From Permianibacter aggregans (GTDB taxonomy: Bacteria > Pseudomonadota > Gammaproteobacteria > Enterobacterales > Permianibacteraceae), in assembly GCF_009756665.1 (NCBI RefSeq), contig NZ_CP037953.1:4154001-4218000 (forward strand): a DNA stretch of 64,000 nt, given 5' to 3'. The notes beneath the pieces were generated by a model that worked only from the letters and a program-made list of their open reading frames with translations, had not been told where the DNA came from and searched no databases. Every line of letters begins with the position of its first letter. The first letter of the stretch is position 1. The position numbers were made by a program, and so were the translations under genes. Shown in pieces: positions 56,990-64,000 of this stretch.

Positions 56990-57364
56990 TCAGGTTTTGA
57001 CTTTTACGGATTGGATACGGGAATCAATCGCTTCCAGTTCCTGCAGCATGTGATCAATGTTGCTGCGTTGTTCGAGCAGCGAGGCGCGGCGGCGGGCGAT
57101 TTTGGCGCGCAACACCTGAGCCTGAAGCTCTTCGCCGTGCGGCAAATCGTAGAGATCGATAATTTCGCGGATTTCCGCCAGTGAGAAACCGATGTTCTTG
57201 CCGCGGATAATCAATGCCAGACGCACCCGGTCACGGACGCTGTAAATGCGCTGCTGGCCCTGACGCTCTGGAGAAAGCAGGCCTTCATCTTCGTAATGGC
57301 GCAGAGAGCGGGGGGTTACATCGAATTCCCGGGCGAGATCAGAGATTGAGAAGGTCTGTTTCAT
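56990..57364 (-). CDS. liuR: MerR-family regulator of leucine degradation
   Basis: A 124-residue MerR protein: [29 protein letters not shown] at 5-30, the wing, and a C-terminal coiled coil ([20 protein letters not shown]) for dimerisation. The C-terminus lacks metal-binding cysteines, as in LiuR, which controls liu operons in many proteobacteria. It leads the cluster and is probably autoregulated through the palindrome at 57402-57419. ATG 57364 is preferred to the GTG three codons upstream; CGGAGTGG precedes it. Confidence 0.92.
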   Translation of the reverse strand: MKQTFSISDLAREFDVTPRSLRHYEDEGLLSPERQGQQRIYSVRDRVRLALIIRGKNIGFSLAEIREIIDLYDLPHGEELQAQVLRAKIARRRASLLEQRSNIDHMLQELEAIDSRIQSVKVKT

Positions 57365-57401
57365 GCTGGCCACTCCGTATAAGTTTAAGAGCTTAACGCT
57401 G

Positions 57402-57419
57402 CTTTACGTTTACGTAAAG
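57402..57419. promoter_or_regulatory. liuR: Likely LiuR operator
   Basis: CTTTACG-TTTA-CGTAAAG is a perfect 7-bp inverted repeat about 38 bp upstream of the liuR start. TTTACGTTTACGTAAA-like sites upstream of liuR genes are the expected form of a MerR operator; binding here is inferred. Confidence 0.65.
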
Positions 57420-57719
57420 GTAATGGCTACTGTCCAGACCAGTCAAGTGGTGGTTTGCAAGCGCTTGTTTTTTAACCGAAAAGCTTATTCAGACGAGTGT
57501 TCGCATTCGAATTTAAAAATTAAAATATCCATAAAAAACATATATTTATGATTTGATTCTAATGTGATTCTAAAGTCCTGTCTTAGCTTCACAATTGTTG
57601 AGCTTGGTCATTGCGCCGAGCGGTGCGAAGCGCTATGTTGGGTTCGAGGCGGTTCCTGGTGACAGCACTGCCCAGTAGTCGTCTCACGTTGAAAAACGCC
57701 AATTTGAGAGGTGGCTTTT
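57420..57719. other. AT-rich divergent promoter region between liuR and rmf
   Basis: About 300 bp without a gene. The stretch 57510-57560 (TTAAAATATCCATAAAAAAC and onward) is strongly AT-rich and probably holds the rmf promoter. The following 100 bp to the rmf start is a long leader. I cannot place an exact -35/-10 pair. Confidence 0.45.
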
Positions 57720-57893
57720 ATGAAGAGACAAAAACGCGATCGCTTAAGTCGTGCCCAAACTCGTGGTTACCAAGCGGGTTTGGAAGGCAAGAGCCGGGAA
57801 ACCTGTCCTTATTCATCGACCGACTTTCGGGAACATTGGATAGGGGGTTGGCGCGAAGCGAAAACGTATCTTCAAGGAGAACACCTGCTTTAG
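57720..57893 (+). CDS. rmf: Ribosome modulation factor
   Basis: A 57-residue basic protein that dimerises 70S ribosomes into inactive 100S particles in stationary phase. It begins MKRQKRDRLSRAQTRGYQAG, followed by SRETCPY and WIGGWREAK, all diagnostic of RMF. The true start is ATG 57720 (GAGAGGTGG upstream); three codons before it in frame are not conserved. A terminator follows. Expression is usually growth-phase controlled by ppGpp/CRP; no such site was identified here. Confidence 0.96.
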   Translation: MKRQKRDRLSRAQTRGYQAGLEGKSRETCPYSSTDFREHWIGGWREAKTYLQGEHLL

Positions 57894-57922
57894 TTGACCC
57901 GTTTTTCTTCTCCAGTACTTTT

Positions 57923-57952
57923 AGCGCGGCCTAACCAGCCGCGCTTTTCTTT
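57923..57952 (+). terminator. Intrinsic terminator after rmf
   Basis: AGCGCGGC-CTAACCA-GCCGCGCT stem (57923-57930 with 57938-57945), followed by TTTCTTTTTCT. Confidence 0.92.
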
Positions 57953-58117
57953 TTCTGGTTGCGCAAAACCTGAGCAACTGCCGATAAAAGCTCAGAAATT
58001 CCCTTTTCAGTCACCAAAGCTTTCGGTATTCTTGCCGCCCCTCGTACCGAGGCTGGCTTACCTAGTCGTTGTGAGCGAAAAATTAAATAGTTTTGCAAAC
58101 TTGGAGCGCCGAAAGCG

Positions 58118-58185
58118 GTCCCGAAGGGACGAGCCTCATGGATGAGGCGAGCAATGCACCGGTCTACTGGCGCGACGAGCGCCAG
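58118..58185. repeat. Run of three short palindromes upstream of tRNA-Ser
   Basis: GTCCC-GAA-GGGAC (58118-58130), GCCTCAT-GG-ATGAGGC (58133-58148) and CTGGCGC-GACGA-GCGCCAG (58167-58185) follow one another almost without spacing, introduced by GGAGCGCCGAAAGCG. The same style of module array appears downstream of tRNA-Ser and at 22782-22829. The rest of 57953-58223 holds nothing I can identify. Confidence 0.6.
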
Positions 58186-58223
58186 CTGAAGATCGAGCAA
58201 GATTTGAAAAATTAGACAGTTTT

Positions 58224-58313
58224 GGAAGCGTGGCAGAGCGGTTGAATGCACCGGTCTTGAAAACCGGCGATGGCGCAAGTCATCCGTGAGTTCGAATCTC
58301 ACCGCTTCCGCCA
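58224..58313 (+). tRNA. tRNA-Ser (TGA)
   Basis: A 90-nt class II tRNA. Acceptor arms GGAAGCG/CGCTTCC, anticodon loop CTTGAAA with anticodon TGA, a long variable arm (GATGGCGCAAGTCATC), T loop GTTCGAATC, and an encoded CCA end (58311-58313). Confidence 0.97.
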
Positions 58314-58318
58314 AAATC

Positions 58319-58347
58319 AAAAGGCGCCCTCGTGGCGCCTTTTGTTT
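58319..58347 (+). terminator. Intrinsic terminator after tRNA-Ser
   Basis: AAAAGGCGCC-CTCGT-GGCGCCTTTT (58319-58328 with 58334-58343) followed by GTTTT, beginning six bases after the tRNA. Confidence 0.92.
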
Positions 58348-58348
58348 T

Positions 58349-58401
58349 GGCGGTGGTGGTGAATGAGAACTCACCAGTTCGACAAAACGCGACAGCGTTT
58401 T
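58349..58401. repeat. Direct repeat A, copy 1 (53 bp)
   Basis: Starts GGCGGTGGTGGTGAATGAGA and ends GCGACAGCGTTTT. It is identical over all 53 bases to 58513-58565. It contains GTGA-ATGAGAAC-TCAC, a small stem. Confidence 0.9.
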
Positions 58402-58466
58402 GGACGCCGAAGGCGCCCCGAAGGGGTGAGCAATCGCCCCAAGCGATTGCGAATCCATCTCACCGC
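58402..58466. repeat. Direct repeat B, copy 1 (65 bp, palindrome-rich)
   Basis: GGACGCCGAAGGCGCC, CCCGAAGGGG and CAATCGC-CCCAA-GCGATTG are consecutive hairpin modules. It matches 58633-58697 at 63 of 65 positions. It ends in CATCTCACCGC, recalling the T-arm/acceptor end of tRNA-Ser (ATCTCACCGCTTCC). Confidence 0.88.
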
Positions 58467-58512
58467 CGGTCCCCAAACAGCATTGCTCCTATTCGTGGCG
58501 CCCTTCGTTTTT

Positions 58513-58565
58513 GGCGGTGGTGGTGAATGAGAACTCACCAGTTCGACAAAACGCGACAGCGTTTT
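58513..58565. repeat. Direct repeat A, copy 2 (53 bp)
   Basis: An exact copy of 58349-58401, again preceded by a remnant terminator-like stretch (GTGGCGCCC...TCGTTTTT) like the real terminator after tRNA-Ser. Confidence 0.9.
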
Positions 58566-58632
58566 GTCCGCCACATCCCTGTGGCGTCCCCCTGACGGGG
58601 CTGGCGCGAAAATTTGCTCCTGGCAAATTTTT
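58566..58632. repeat. 67-bp palindrome cassette between repeats A and B, copy 2 only
   Basis: Absent from the first unit. It contains CGCCACA-TCCC-TGTGGCG (58569-58586), CCCC-CTGAC-GGGG (58588-58600) and AAAATTTGC-TCCTG-GCAAATTTT (58609-58631). The last hairpin with the same loop but different arms is at 22809-22829. Confidence 0.8.
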
Positions 58633-58697
58633 GGACGCCGAAGGCGCCCCGAAGGGGTGAGTAATCGCCCCAAGCGATTGCGAATTCATCTCACCGC
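58633..58697. repeat. Direct repeat B, copy 2 (65 bp)
   Basis: 63 of 65 positions equal 58402-58466. After it, CTGTTTCTCGAGCAG and a GGCGCCCATCGTTTT stretch form a third, more decayed terminator-like end. From 58745 to 58948 the sequence is AT-richer and presumably carries the gacA promoter; no gene is visible. Confidence 0.88.
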
Positions 58698-58948
58698 TGT
58701 TTCTCGAGCAGAAATGGACCGAGTCTTGGCGCCCATCGTTTTCCCCTGAATGCGACTCTTTCCCATCAGCCAAAACCCCCATAAATTCAACAACCTGTTA
58801 AATCTTCTGACAAAGGCTATATTTGTTCAGCGGGGGTATTGTCTTGCCCGGGTACTGGCAGTACTTTTACTGCCTATAACAAACCTCCTGACCACGAAAA
58901 CCGATTTCGGTCATTCGCTGTACAGGCTCCGAGTTGAGGGGAACCCGA

Positions 58949-59590
58949 TTGGTTAAAGTATTGCTGGCCGACGACCATGATTTGGTGCGAACTGGCGTCA
59001 AGCGTCTGTTGGAAGATGCGGGCGACATCAAAGTTGTCGGTGAAGCGGCGTCTGGCGAAGACGCGATTCGTTTGGCCAAGGAACTCAAACCGCAAGTCAT
59101 TCTGATGGACGCCAACATGCCGGGCATCGGTGGCCTGGAGGCGACCAAGCGTATTCTGCGCCAGGTGCCGGACGCGAAAATCATCGCGTTGACTGTGCAC
59201 GGTGACGAACCTTTCCCATCCAAGTTTTTGCAAGCCGGTGCTCATGGTTACCTAACCAAAGGTGCCGATGTTCATGAAATGGTGCGAGCCATTCGGCAAG
59301 TGGCCGGTGGTCGCCGTTACATTGCGGCCGAAGTGGCGCAACAAATGGCGCTGCGCCAGGTCACCGATGGCGAGGACAATCCATTCGAATTGTTGTCCGA
59401 GCGCGAAACACAGGTGATGTTGATGGTGACGCAAGGTCACAAGGTTCAGGAAATCGCCGACAAGCTTTGTTTGAGTCCAAAAACCGTCAACAGCTACCGT
59501 TATCGCCTGTTTGAGAAACTCAAAGTCAACAGCGATGTCGAACTTACCCATATGGCGATACGCCACGGTGTGGTACAAACCCAGCAATAA
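58949..59590 (+). CDS. gacA: GacA/UvrY-type response regulator
   Basis: 213 residues: receiver VKVLLADDHDLVRTGVKRLL with phospho-Asp in VILMDANMPGIGGLEATK and Lys in GYLTKGA; LuxR HTH LLSERETQVMLMVTQGHKVQ and LSPKTVNSYRYRLFEKL. With a BarA/GacS kinase, encoded elsewhere, it activates small RNAs that sequester CsrA/RsmA. The family begins M-I/V-K-V-L, so the TTG at 58949 is the start, with GAGGGGA six bases upstream. The direct link to uvrC (15-bp gap) is the classical gammaproteobacterial order. Confidence 0.93.
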   Translation: MVKVLLADDHDLVRTGVKRLLEDAGDIKVVGEAASGEDAIRLAKELKPQVILMDANMPGIGGLEATKRILRQVPDAKIIALTVHGDEPFPSKFLQAGAHGYLTKGADVHEMVRAIRQVAGGRRYIAAEVAQQMALRQVTDGEDNPFELLSERETQVMLMVTQGHKVQEIADKLCLSPKTVNSYRYRLFEKLKVNSDVELTHMAIRHGVVQTQQ

Positions 59591-59605
59591 CTGCTCGAAT
59601 CACTG

Positions 59606-61468
59606 ATGTCCAAATCCCCAGAACAAACCGGCGACGAGCCGGTTTCGCGTCTTATTGATGCACCGGAAAAACTGCGCGACCGGCTGAAGGTGCTGAGCAC
59701 TGGCCCCGGCGTCTATCGTATGCTCGACAGCAAAGGGGAAACGCTGTACGTCGGCAAAGCCAAGAATCTGAAGAATCGGGTGTCGAGTTATTTCCGGCGC
59801 GAAGTCGACAGCGTCAAAACGGCGGCACTGGTTGAACTCGTTTGCGATATCGCGATCACGCTGACCGGTTCGGAAAGCGAAGCGCTGGTGCTCGAATACA
59901 ATCTGATTCAGCAATACCTGCCGCGTTTCAACATTCTGCTGCGCGACGATAAGTCTTATCCACATGTGTTTATGTCCGCAGATAAATTTCCGCGACTGGC
60001 GATTCACCGCGGGCCACGCAAAGAAAAAGGCCGCTATTTTGGACCTTATCCTAGCGCCGGTGCGGTTCGACAATCGCTGTATTTGTTGCAGAAACTGTTC
60101 AAAGTGCGGCAATGCGAAAACAGTTTTTTTGCCAATCGTTCGCGGCCGTGTCTGCAGTATCAGATCGAGCGTTGCAAGGCGCCCTGCGTTGGCTATGTCA
60201 GCGAACAGGAATACGCCGATGATGTGCGCCTGACGGCGATGTTCTACGAAGGTCGCAATCAAGCCGTCATTGATGAGCTCGCCAATCAGATGGAGCGGGC
60301 TTCGGAAAAGCTGGAGTTTGAGCAAGCAGCACAGAAGCGCGATCAAATCGCGATGCTGCGCAAAGTGCTCGATCGTCAACGCGTGTCAGCCGATGGCGGT
60401 GATGTCGATGTCGTCGCCGGTGTCATTGAAAAAGGCATGGCCTGCGTTTACGTGCTGCATGTTCGTGATGGCCGGGTATCCGGCAGCCATGCCGAGCTGC
60501 CGCCGTTGCCGGAAGGCTCCGAATTTAACGAACTGATCGATGCGTTCCTAACGCAGTTTTATCTGGCTGAGCGGGAAATTCCGCGTGAGATTATTCATAA
60601 CGGCAGCGATGAAACGTCCGAAGCGTTGGCGGAGTTGCTATCGGAACGCACGCAGCGAAAAACTCGCGTCGCGACACAGGTGCGTGGCGATCGGCTGGCT
60701 TGGTTGAACATGGCCAAACGCAATGCCGAGAACTCGATTGCCAGCCGTTTTGCCCAGCAAGCGGAAGCGCAAAAGCGTGGTGAACAGCTGCGAGAATTGT
60801 TCGCTCTTGATGTCGTGCCGACACGTTTTGAATGTTTCGATATCAGCCACACGATGGGCGAGTCGACAGTGGCTTCTTGCGTGGTGTTCGATTTAGCCGG
60901 GCCGCGTAAAAGCGATTACCGGCGTTTCAATATTGAAGGCATTACACCCGGTGATGATTACGCGGCGATGTACCAGGCGCTATCGCGCCGTTATGCGCGT
61001 CTGAAAAAAGGCGAGGGCGTGTTGCCGGATCTGCTGTTTATCGATGGCGGTCCTGGACAGCTGCGTCAGGCACAACAAATTCTTGAAGAGATGCAAATCG
61101 ATACCGTATTGGCAATTGGTATTGCCAAGGGGCCGGATCGGCGTGTCGGCCAGGAAGAACTGCATGTGACCGGCTGGCCAAAGCCAGTACAATTGCCTGC
61201 CGACTCCAGTTTGCTGCATTTCATTCAGCAGATTCGCGATGAGGCACATCGTTTTGCCATCACCGGGCATCGCCAGCGTCGCTCTAAGACCCGCAATCGT
61301 TCCCCGCTGGAAGGTATCACCGGTATCGGTCCGGCCCGACGTAAAGAGCTGCTGCGCCGCTTTGGTGGTCTGCAGGAACTGACCAAGGCTGGCGTTGATG
61401 ATATCGCCGCCGTTCCCGGCATTTCACGGGCATTGGCCGAACGCATTTATCGCGCGCTGCACCCGTAA
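59606..61468 (+). CDS. uvrC: Excinuclease ABC subunit C
   Basis: The dual-incision nuclease of nucleotide excision repair, 620 residues. N-terminal GIY-YIG domain (GPGVYRMLDSKGETLYVGKA, ~33-52), a Cys-containing segment (CLQYQIERCKAPCVGY), a UVR motif binding UvrB (MERASEKLEFEQAAQKRDQI), an RNase H-like endonuclease domain (FECFDISHTMGEST, LLFIDGGPGQ) and C-terminal helix-hairpin-helix pair (ITGIGPARRKELLRRFGG). Confidence 0.97.
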   Translation: MSKSPEQTGDEPVSRLIDAPEKLRDRLKVLSTGPGVYRMLDSKGETLYVGKAKNLKNRVSSYFRREVDSVKTAALVELVCDIAITLTGSESEALVLEYNLIQQYLPRFNILLRDDKSYPHVFMSADKFPRLAIHRGPRKEKGRYFGPYPSAGAVRQSLYLLQKLFKVRQCENSFFANRSRPCLQYQIERCKAPCVGYVSEQEYADDVRLTAMFYEGRNQAVIDELANQMERASEKLEFEQAAQKRDQIAMLRKVLDRQRVSADGGDVDVVAGVIEKGMACVYVLHVRDGRVSGSHAELPPLPEGSEFNELIDAFLTQFYLAEREIPREIIHNGSDETSEALAELLSERTQRKTRVATQVRGDRLAWLNMAKRNAENSIASRFAQQAEAQKRGEQLRELFALDVVPTRFECFDISHTMGESTVASCVVFDLAGPRKSDYRRFNIEGITPGDDYAAMYQALSRRYARLKKGEGVLPDLLFIDGGPGQLRQAQQILEEMQIDTVLAIGIAKGPDRRVGQEELHVTGWPKPVQLPADSSLLHFIQQIRDEAHRFAITGHRQRRSKTRNRSPLEGITGIGPARRKELLRRFGGLQELTKAGVDDIAAVPGISRALAERIYRALHP

Positions 61469-61524
61469 CTGGCATACTGCGCACCTGCCTCAAGCGGCCG
61501 TCCCAACTCCGACAACGATAACGC

Positions 61525-62082
61525 ATGACCATCCCGAACATCCTGACGCTGTTCCGAATCGCTTTAATCCCAGCCTTCGTGCTGGTGTTTTACTTGCCCT
61601 GGAAATGGCATTACCTGGCCAGCGCTGCGATTTTTGCACTCGCCAGTGCCACCGACTGGCTCGATGGCTACATCGCGCGCCAGATGGGCCAAACCTCGCG
61701 TTTGGGCGCATTTCTGGACCCGGTGGCCGACAAGCTGATGGTCGCCGTCGCGCTGGTTTTGTTGGTCGAGGTCTACAACTCACCGTGGCTCGCGGTCGCG
61801 GCCAGCGTTATCGTTGCGCGCGAAATTACCGTGTCGGCGCTGCGTGAATGGATGGCGGAGCTCGGTAAGCGCGGCGTCGTCAAGGTGTCGATGGTCGGCA
61901 AAATCAAGACCGCCTGCCAGATGTTCGCTATCGTTGTGTTGCTGGCGACACCGGTTGGCCACAAATGGGACGTATTTGGATTTGTCGCGATCTACGTTGC
62001 TGTGGTTTTCACGTTGTGGTCGATGATTGTCTACCTGAAAGCGGCTTGGCCAGAGTTTGAATTGGGTGCCAAACGGCACTGA
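61525..62082 (+). CDS. pgsA: CDP-diacylglycerol-glycerol-3-phosphate 3-phosphatidyltransferase
   Basis: Makes phosphatidylglycerophosphate, the committed step to phosphatidylglycerol and cardiolipin, in the inner membrane. 185 residues with 4-6 hydrophobic helices and the CDP-alcohol phosphotransferase motif D-G-(x)2-A-R-(x)8-G-(x)3-D-(x)3-D: DGYIARQMGQTSRLGAFLDP then VADK. Follows uvrC by 56 bp. Confidence 0.96.
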   Translation: MTIPNILTLFRIALIPAFVLVFYLPWKWHYLASAAIFALASATDWLDGYIARQMGQTSRLGAFLDPVADKLMVAVALVLLVEVYNSPWLAVAASVIVAREITVSALREWMAELGKRGVVKVSMVGKIKTACQMFAIVVLLATPVGHKWDVFGFVAIYVAVVFTLWSMIVYLKAAWPEFELGAKRH

Positions 62083-62135
62083 CATACGCCTTCTGCGCAA
62101 GGAATAATCAACAAAAAAATAAAGGATTCAATAGC

Positions 62136-62163
62136 TTGACAGCGGGAGGCCATTCGTTAAAAT
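62136..62163 (+). promoter_or_regulatory. Sigma-70 promoter of the tRNA cluster
   Basis: TTGACA (62136-62141), 16-bp spacer, TAAAAT (62158-62163), then a GC-rich discriminator GCGCGTC of the kind linked to stringent control. The first tRNA begins 14 bases after the -10 element. Confidence 0.88.
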
Positions 62164-62177
62164 GCGCGTCCTGTTTT

Positions 62178-62253
<76 letters not shown>

Positions 62254-62335
62254 GATTTTAACGGTGGTTTCGCGCTCGGCGGAGTTGCCAGAAAGACTGG
62301 TTAGAACGCAGTGGATGGTATTCACTGTTTGCCAC

Positions 62336-62409
62336 GGCGGGGTGGCAGAGTGGTCATGCAGCGGACTGCAAATCCGTCTACGCCGGTTCGATTCCGACCT
62401 CCGCCTCCA
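62336..62409 (+). tRNA. tRNA-Cys (GCA)
   Basis: 74 nt, acceptor GGCGGGG/CTCCGCC with one G-T pair, anticodon loop CTGCAAA, T arm GGTTCGATTCC, encoded CCA. Confidence 0.95.
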
Positions 62410-62427
62410 GTTTTTCATCAGTTATAA

Positions 62428-62503
<76 letters not shown>

Positions 62504-62542
62504 AATTCCGAAAGCGATCTTCTGCTTTCAGTTCTATCCAAA

Positions 62543-62631
62543 GCCCGGATGGCGAAATAGGTAGACGCAAGGGACTTAAAATCCCTCGGTTGGAAACGAC
62601 CGTGCCGGTTCGATTCCGGCTCCGGGCACCA
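62543..62631 (+). tRNA. tRNA-Leu (TAA)
   Basis: An 89-nt class II tRNA, acceptor GCCCGGA/TCCGGGC, anticodon loop CTTAAAA, variable arm around TCGGTTGGAAACGACCG, CCA encoded at 62629-62631. Confidence 0.96.
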
Positions 62632-62667
62632 TTCGCTTGCAGCGTTTCGCTTTCAATCCCCTTTGCA

Positions 62668-63357
62668 TCAACCTTTATCAACATTCGCTCTCGCGGCGCG
62701 CCAGGCTCGGTATTGTTTCTCCGAATAAACACCGTACAGAGGCATGATGATGCCAAGCAGGCTATACACCATGCCATTCAGCGCCAAATATTTTTCCGGC
62801 AAGGTATAAGTCAAAATCAGTGACAGCACGCCAGGGCTCATCAACAGCAAAAACGAAAAACCATGTTGCGCGGCCAGGAATTTCTGTTCGTCGGTCAACC
62901 CAAGTTTTTTCGCCTGACGGATGGTGTGGCGATACAACAAAAACATCGCCATGCACATGGTGATAAATCCATAACCATAAATCGCGAATAAATCCGAAAT
63001 ATCGGCGGGGCCGGTGGCGGTGTAGGAGGTTTTCAACAGACCGCCGGTCACCCAGTGGAAAAAACCGCTGAACAGCATTTTTAAAGGATAGACATAGACC
63101 AGCACGGTGCACACCAACACCGAGGTCAGCAAAATCGAAACGCCATCGTCGCTGCGATAATCTTTCGACCAGCTTTGATGAGCATGCCAAAACATGATCA
63201 GCAGCGCGGCGCTGACAATAAATGATGGGATTTGGTGCAGGGCATTTTTCAGTTCAGCAATGCTGCCCGGCATTTCGTCGCCGGATATGGCCAACAAGGT
63301 CAGGGCAAAGGCAAATGCTGCATCAGTAAATGCTTCCAGGCGACTTCCATTGCGCAT
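62668..63357 (-). CDS. TMEM175-family (DUF1211) membrane protein, probable potassium channel
   Basis: 229 residues with about six hydrophobic helices. Helix 1 carries the family signature RLEAFTDAAFAFALTLL (the FTD version of the FSD gate motif). Bacterial TMEM175 proteins form tetrameric potassium-permeable channels; function here follows from family membership. The only Shine-Dalgarno (GGGAG) is part of the stem of the terminator of the preceding gene (63361-63386), so translation may need read-through transcripts with an opened stem. Converges on the tRNA cluster; its stop lies 36 bp past tRNA-Leu. Confidence 0.85.
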   Translation of the reverse strand: MRNGSRLEAFTDAAFAFALTLLAISGDEMPGSIAELKNALHQIPSFIVSAALLIMFWHAHQSWSKDYRSDDGVSILLTSVLVCTVLVYVYPLKMLFSGFFHWVTGGLLKTSYTATGPADISDLFAIYGYGFITMCMAMFLLYRHTIRQAKKLGLTDEQKFLAAQHGFSFLLLMSPGVLSLILTYTLPEKYLALNGMVYSLLGIIMPLYGVYSEKQYRAWRAARANVDKG

Positions 63358-63360
63358 ACA

Positions 63361-63386
63361 AAAACTCCCGGCAAGAACCGGGAGTT
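63361..63386 (-). terminator. Terminator of fnr overlapping the next gene's ribosome site
   Basis: Minus strand AACTCCCGG-TTCTTG-CCGGGAGTT (63386-63378 with 63371-63363) followed by TTTTT. The ATG of the TMEM175 gene lies four bases after the T run and the GGGAG arm is its ribosome site. Confidence 0.82.
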
Positions 63387-63422
63387 AATGTAGCACAGCA
63401 AACCAAGCTTGAAACGTGCGTA

Positions 63423-64000
63423 TTAGACCGCCGTTGGTTGATGGCTGTCGCAAGCCGTACCGGCCAGACGAGACATCGCTTTCAGATCGAGAATTTCGAT
63501 TTCCTTGCCGGTAGCCGAAATCATGTCGTTTTTCTGGTAGCGTGCAAATAAACGCGAGATGGTTTCGATGGTCAGGCCGAGATAGTTGCCGATATCGGAA
63601 CGGGTCATTGGCAGAATAAAGCGGGTGGCAGAACGGCCGCGACGCGAATAACGGGTCGACAGGTTGACCAGAAACGCTGCCAGTCTTTCCTCGGCATTTT
63701 TCTTGTTCAATAGCAACAGCAATTCCTGGTCGTCGAGAATTTCCTGACTCATCACCCGCATCAGTTGCGAGCGCAGTGACGACATCGTTCCAGCCAACTC
63801 TTCCAGTTGCTCGAAAGGCAGTGCGCACACCATCGTTGTTTCCATGGCGACCGCGAAACCGCGATGCGCCATATTGGCAACGGCATCAAGACCAATGACT
63901 TCGCCGGCCAGATGAAAGCCGGTGATCTGTTCTTCGCCTTCGCTGGAAATCGTGTAGGTTTTCAAACTGCCGCTACGAATCGCGAACAGGCTTTCCAGTT
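63423..64000 (-). CDS. Fnr/Anr-type Crp-family regulator, N-terminus beyond window
   Basis: Oxygen-sensing transcription factor; 192 C-terminal residues are visible. The frame is open to the window edge ([15 protein letters not shown]), so the N-terminal Fe-S cysteines cannot be checked. The cyclic-nucleotide-binding-like barrel shows [19 protein letters not shown], the dimer helix [20 protein letters not shown] is typical of FNR, and the recognition helix lies in [20 protein letters not shown] (E..SR as in FNR, which reads TTGAT-N4-ATCAA). A terminator follows the stop. Confidence 0.9.
   Translation of the reverse strand, partial: LESLFAIRSGSLKTYTISSEGEEQITGFHLAGEVIGLDAVANMAHRGFAVAMETTMVCALPFEQLEELAGTMSSLRSQLMRVMSQEILDDQELLLLLNKKNAEERLAAFLVNLSTRYSRRGRSATRFILPMTRSDIGNYLGLTIETISRLFARYQKNDMISATGKEIEILDLKAMSRLAGTACDSHQPTAV

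Noticed and set aside
58088-58745. CRISPR-like array around tRNA-Ser
   Set aside because: Only two copies of each repeat, unequal spacing, and palindromic modules with differing arms; no cas genes in the window.

Overview
The window is a densely coded bacterial chromosome segment of roughly mid-50s percent GC. It is most likely from an aquatic, heterotrophic, respiring gammaproteobacterium. The clues are the gacA/uvrY-uvrC-pgsA-tRNA(Gly-Cys-Gly-Leu) order, an Fnr/Anr-type regulator, a GntP permease, a sodium-solute-symporter histidine kinase (CbrA/CrbS type), a TonB-dependent receptor and a complete leucine-degradation (liu) operon. The genus cannot be fixed from the sequence alone.

Layout. 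1-6.1 kb: the 3' part of htpG, a YbaK-like/HDOD fusion protein, a short inverted-repeat element, then overlapping adk-hemH-DUF3703 genes and a GFA-like protein. 6.2-9.8 kb (minus strand): an NSS sodium symporter with its tiny 37-residue small subunit, then a porin and a small phosphate-binding-like protein. 9.9-14.8 kb (minus): Lon protease, an ECF-type sigma factor with a DUF3619 partner, an SmrA-like protein and a b-type cytochrome. 14.9-20.4 kb: two very large exported peptidases, a Tricorn/S41 homologue and an S46 dipeptidyl-peptidase.

20.5-33.5 kb looks like a 3-hydroxybutyrate / polyhydroxybutyrate locus: 3-hydroxybutyrate dehydrogenase, a LuxR-type response regulator, a symporter-kinase, a GntP permease, a TonB-dependent receptor and an exported PHB depolymerase. 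The convergent regulator and kinase genes are separated by a 2.9-kb accessory stretch. It holds dispersed palindromic repeats, a nonsense-interrupted small membrane-protein gene, a frameshifted IS256-family element with a perfect 8-bp target duplication, and a small immunity-like protein. A second inverted-repeat element sits between the receptor and its terminator. 33.6-42.8 kb: an exported M61-like peptidase, an exported MetX-like hydrolase, single-chain pyruvate carboxylase, a periplasmic binding protein, and an Hpt/double-receiver/degenerate GGDEF-EAL protein.

43-57.4 kb: a large exported beta-propeller/PKD protein lies in a 3.4-kb segment bounded by two direct copies of the 3' end of scoB. 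Next on the minus strand is the liuR-liuA-thiolase-acd-liuB-C-D-E-scoA-scoB cluster. It takes isovaleryl-CoA to acetyl-CoA plus acetoacetate and on to two acetyl-CoA, so the same enzymes can also finish off hydroxybutyrate carbon. 57.4-64 kb: rmf, tRNA-Ser followed by a duplicated palindrome-rich spacer, gacA, uvrC, pgsA, four tRNAs behind one strong promoter, a TMEM175-like channel protein and a partial fnr/anr.

The least explained features are the scoB 3'-end direct repeats, the arrays of short palindromes whose arms vary while their loops are kept, and the two miniature elements that share an internal core but have unrelated ends.
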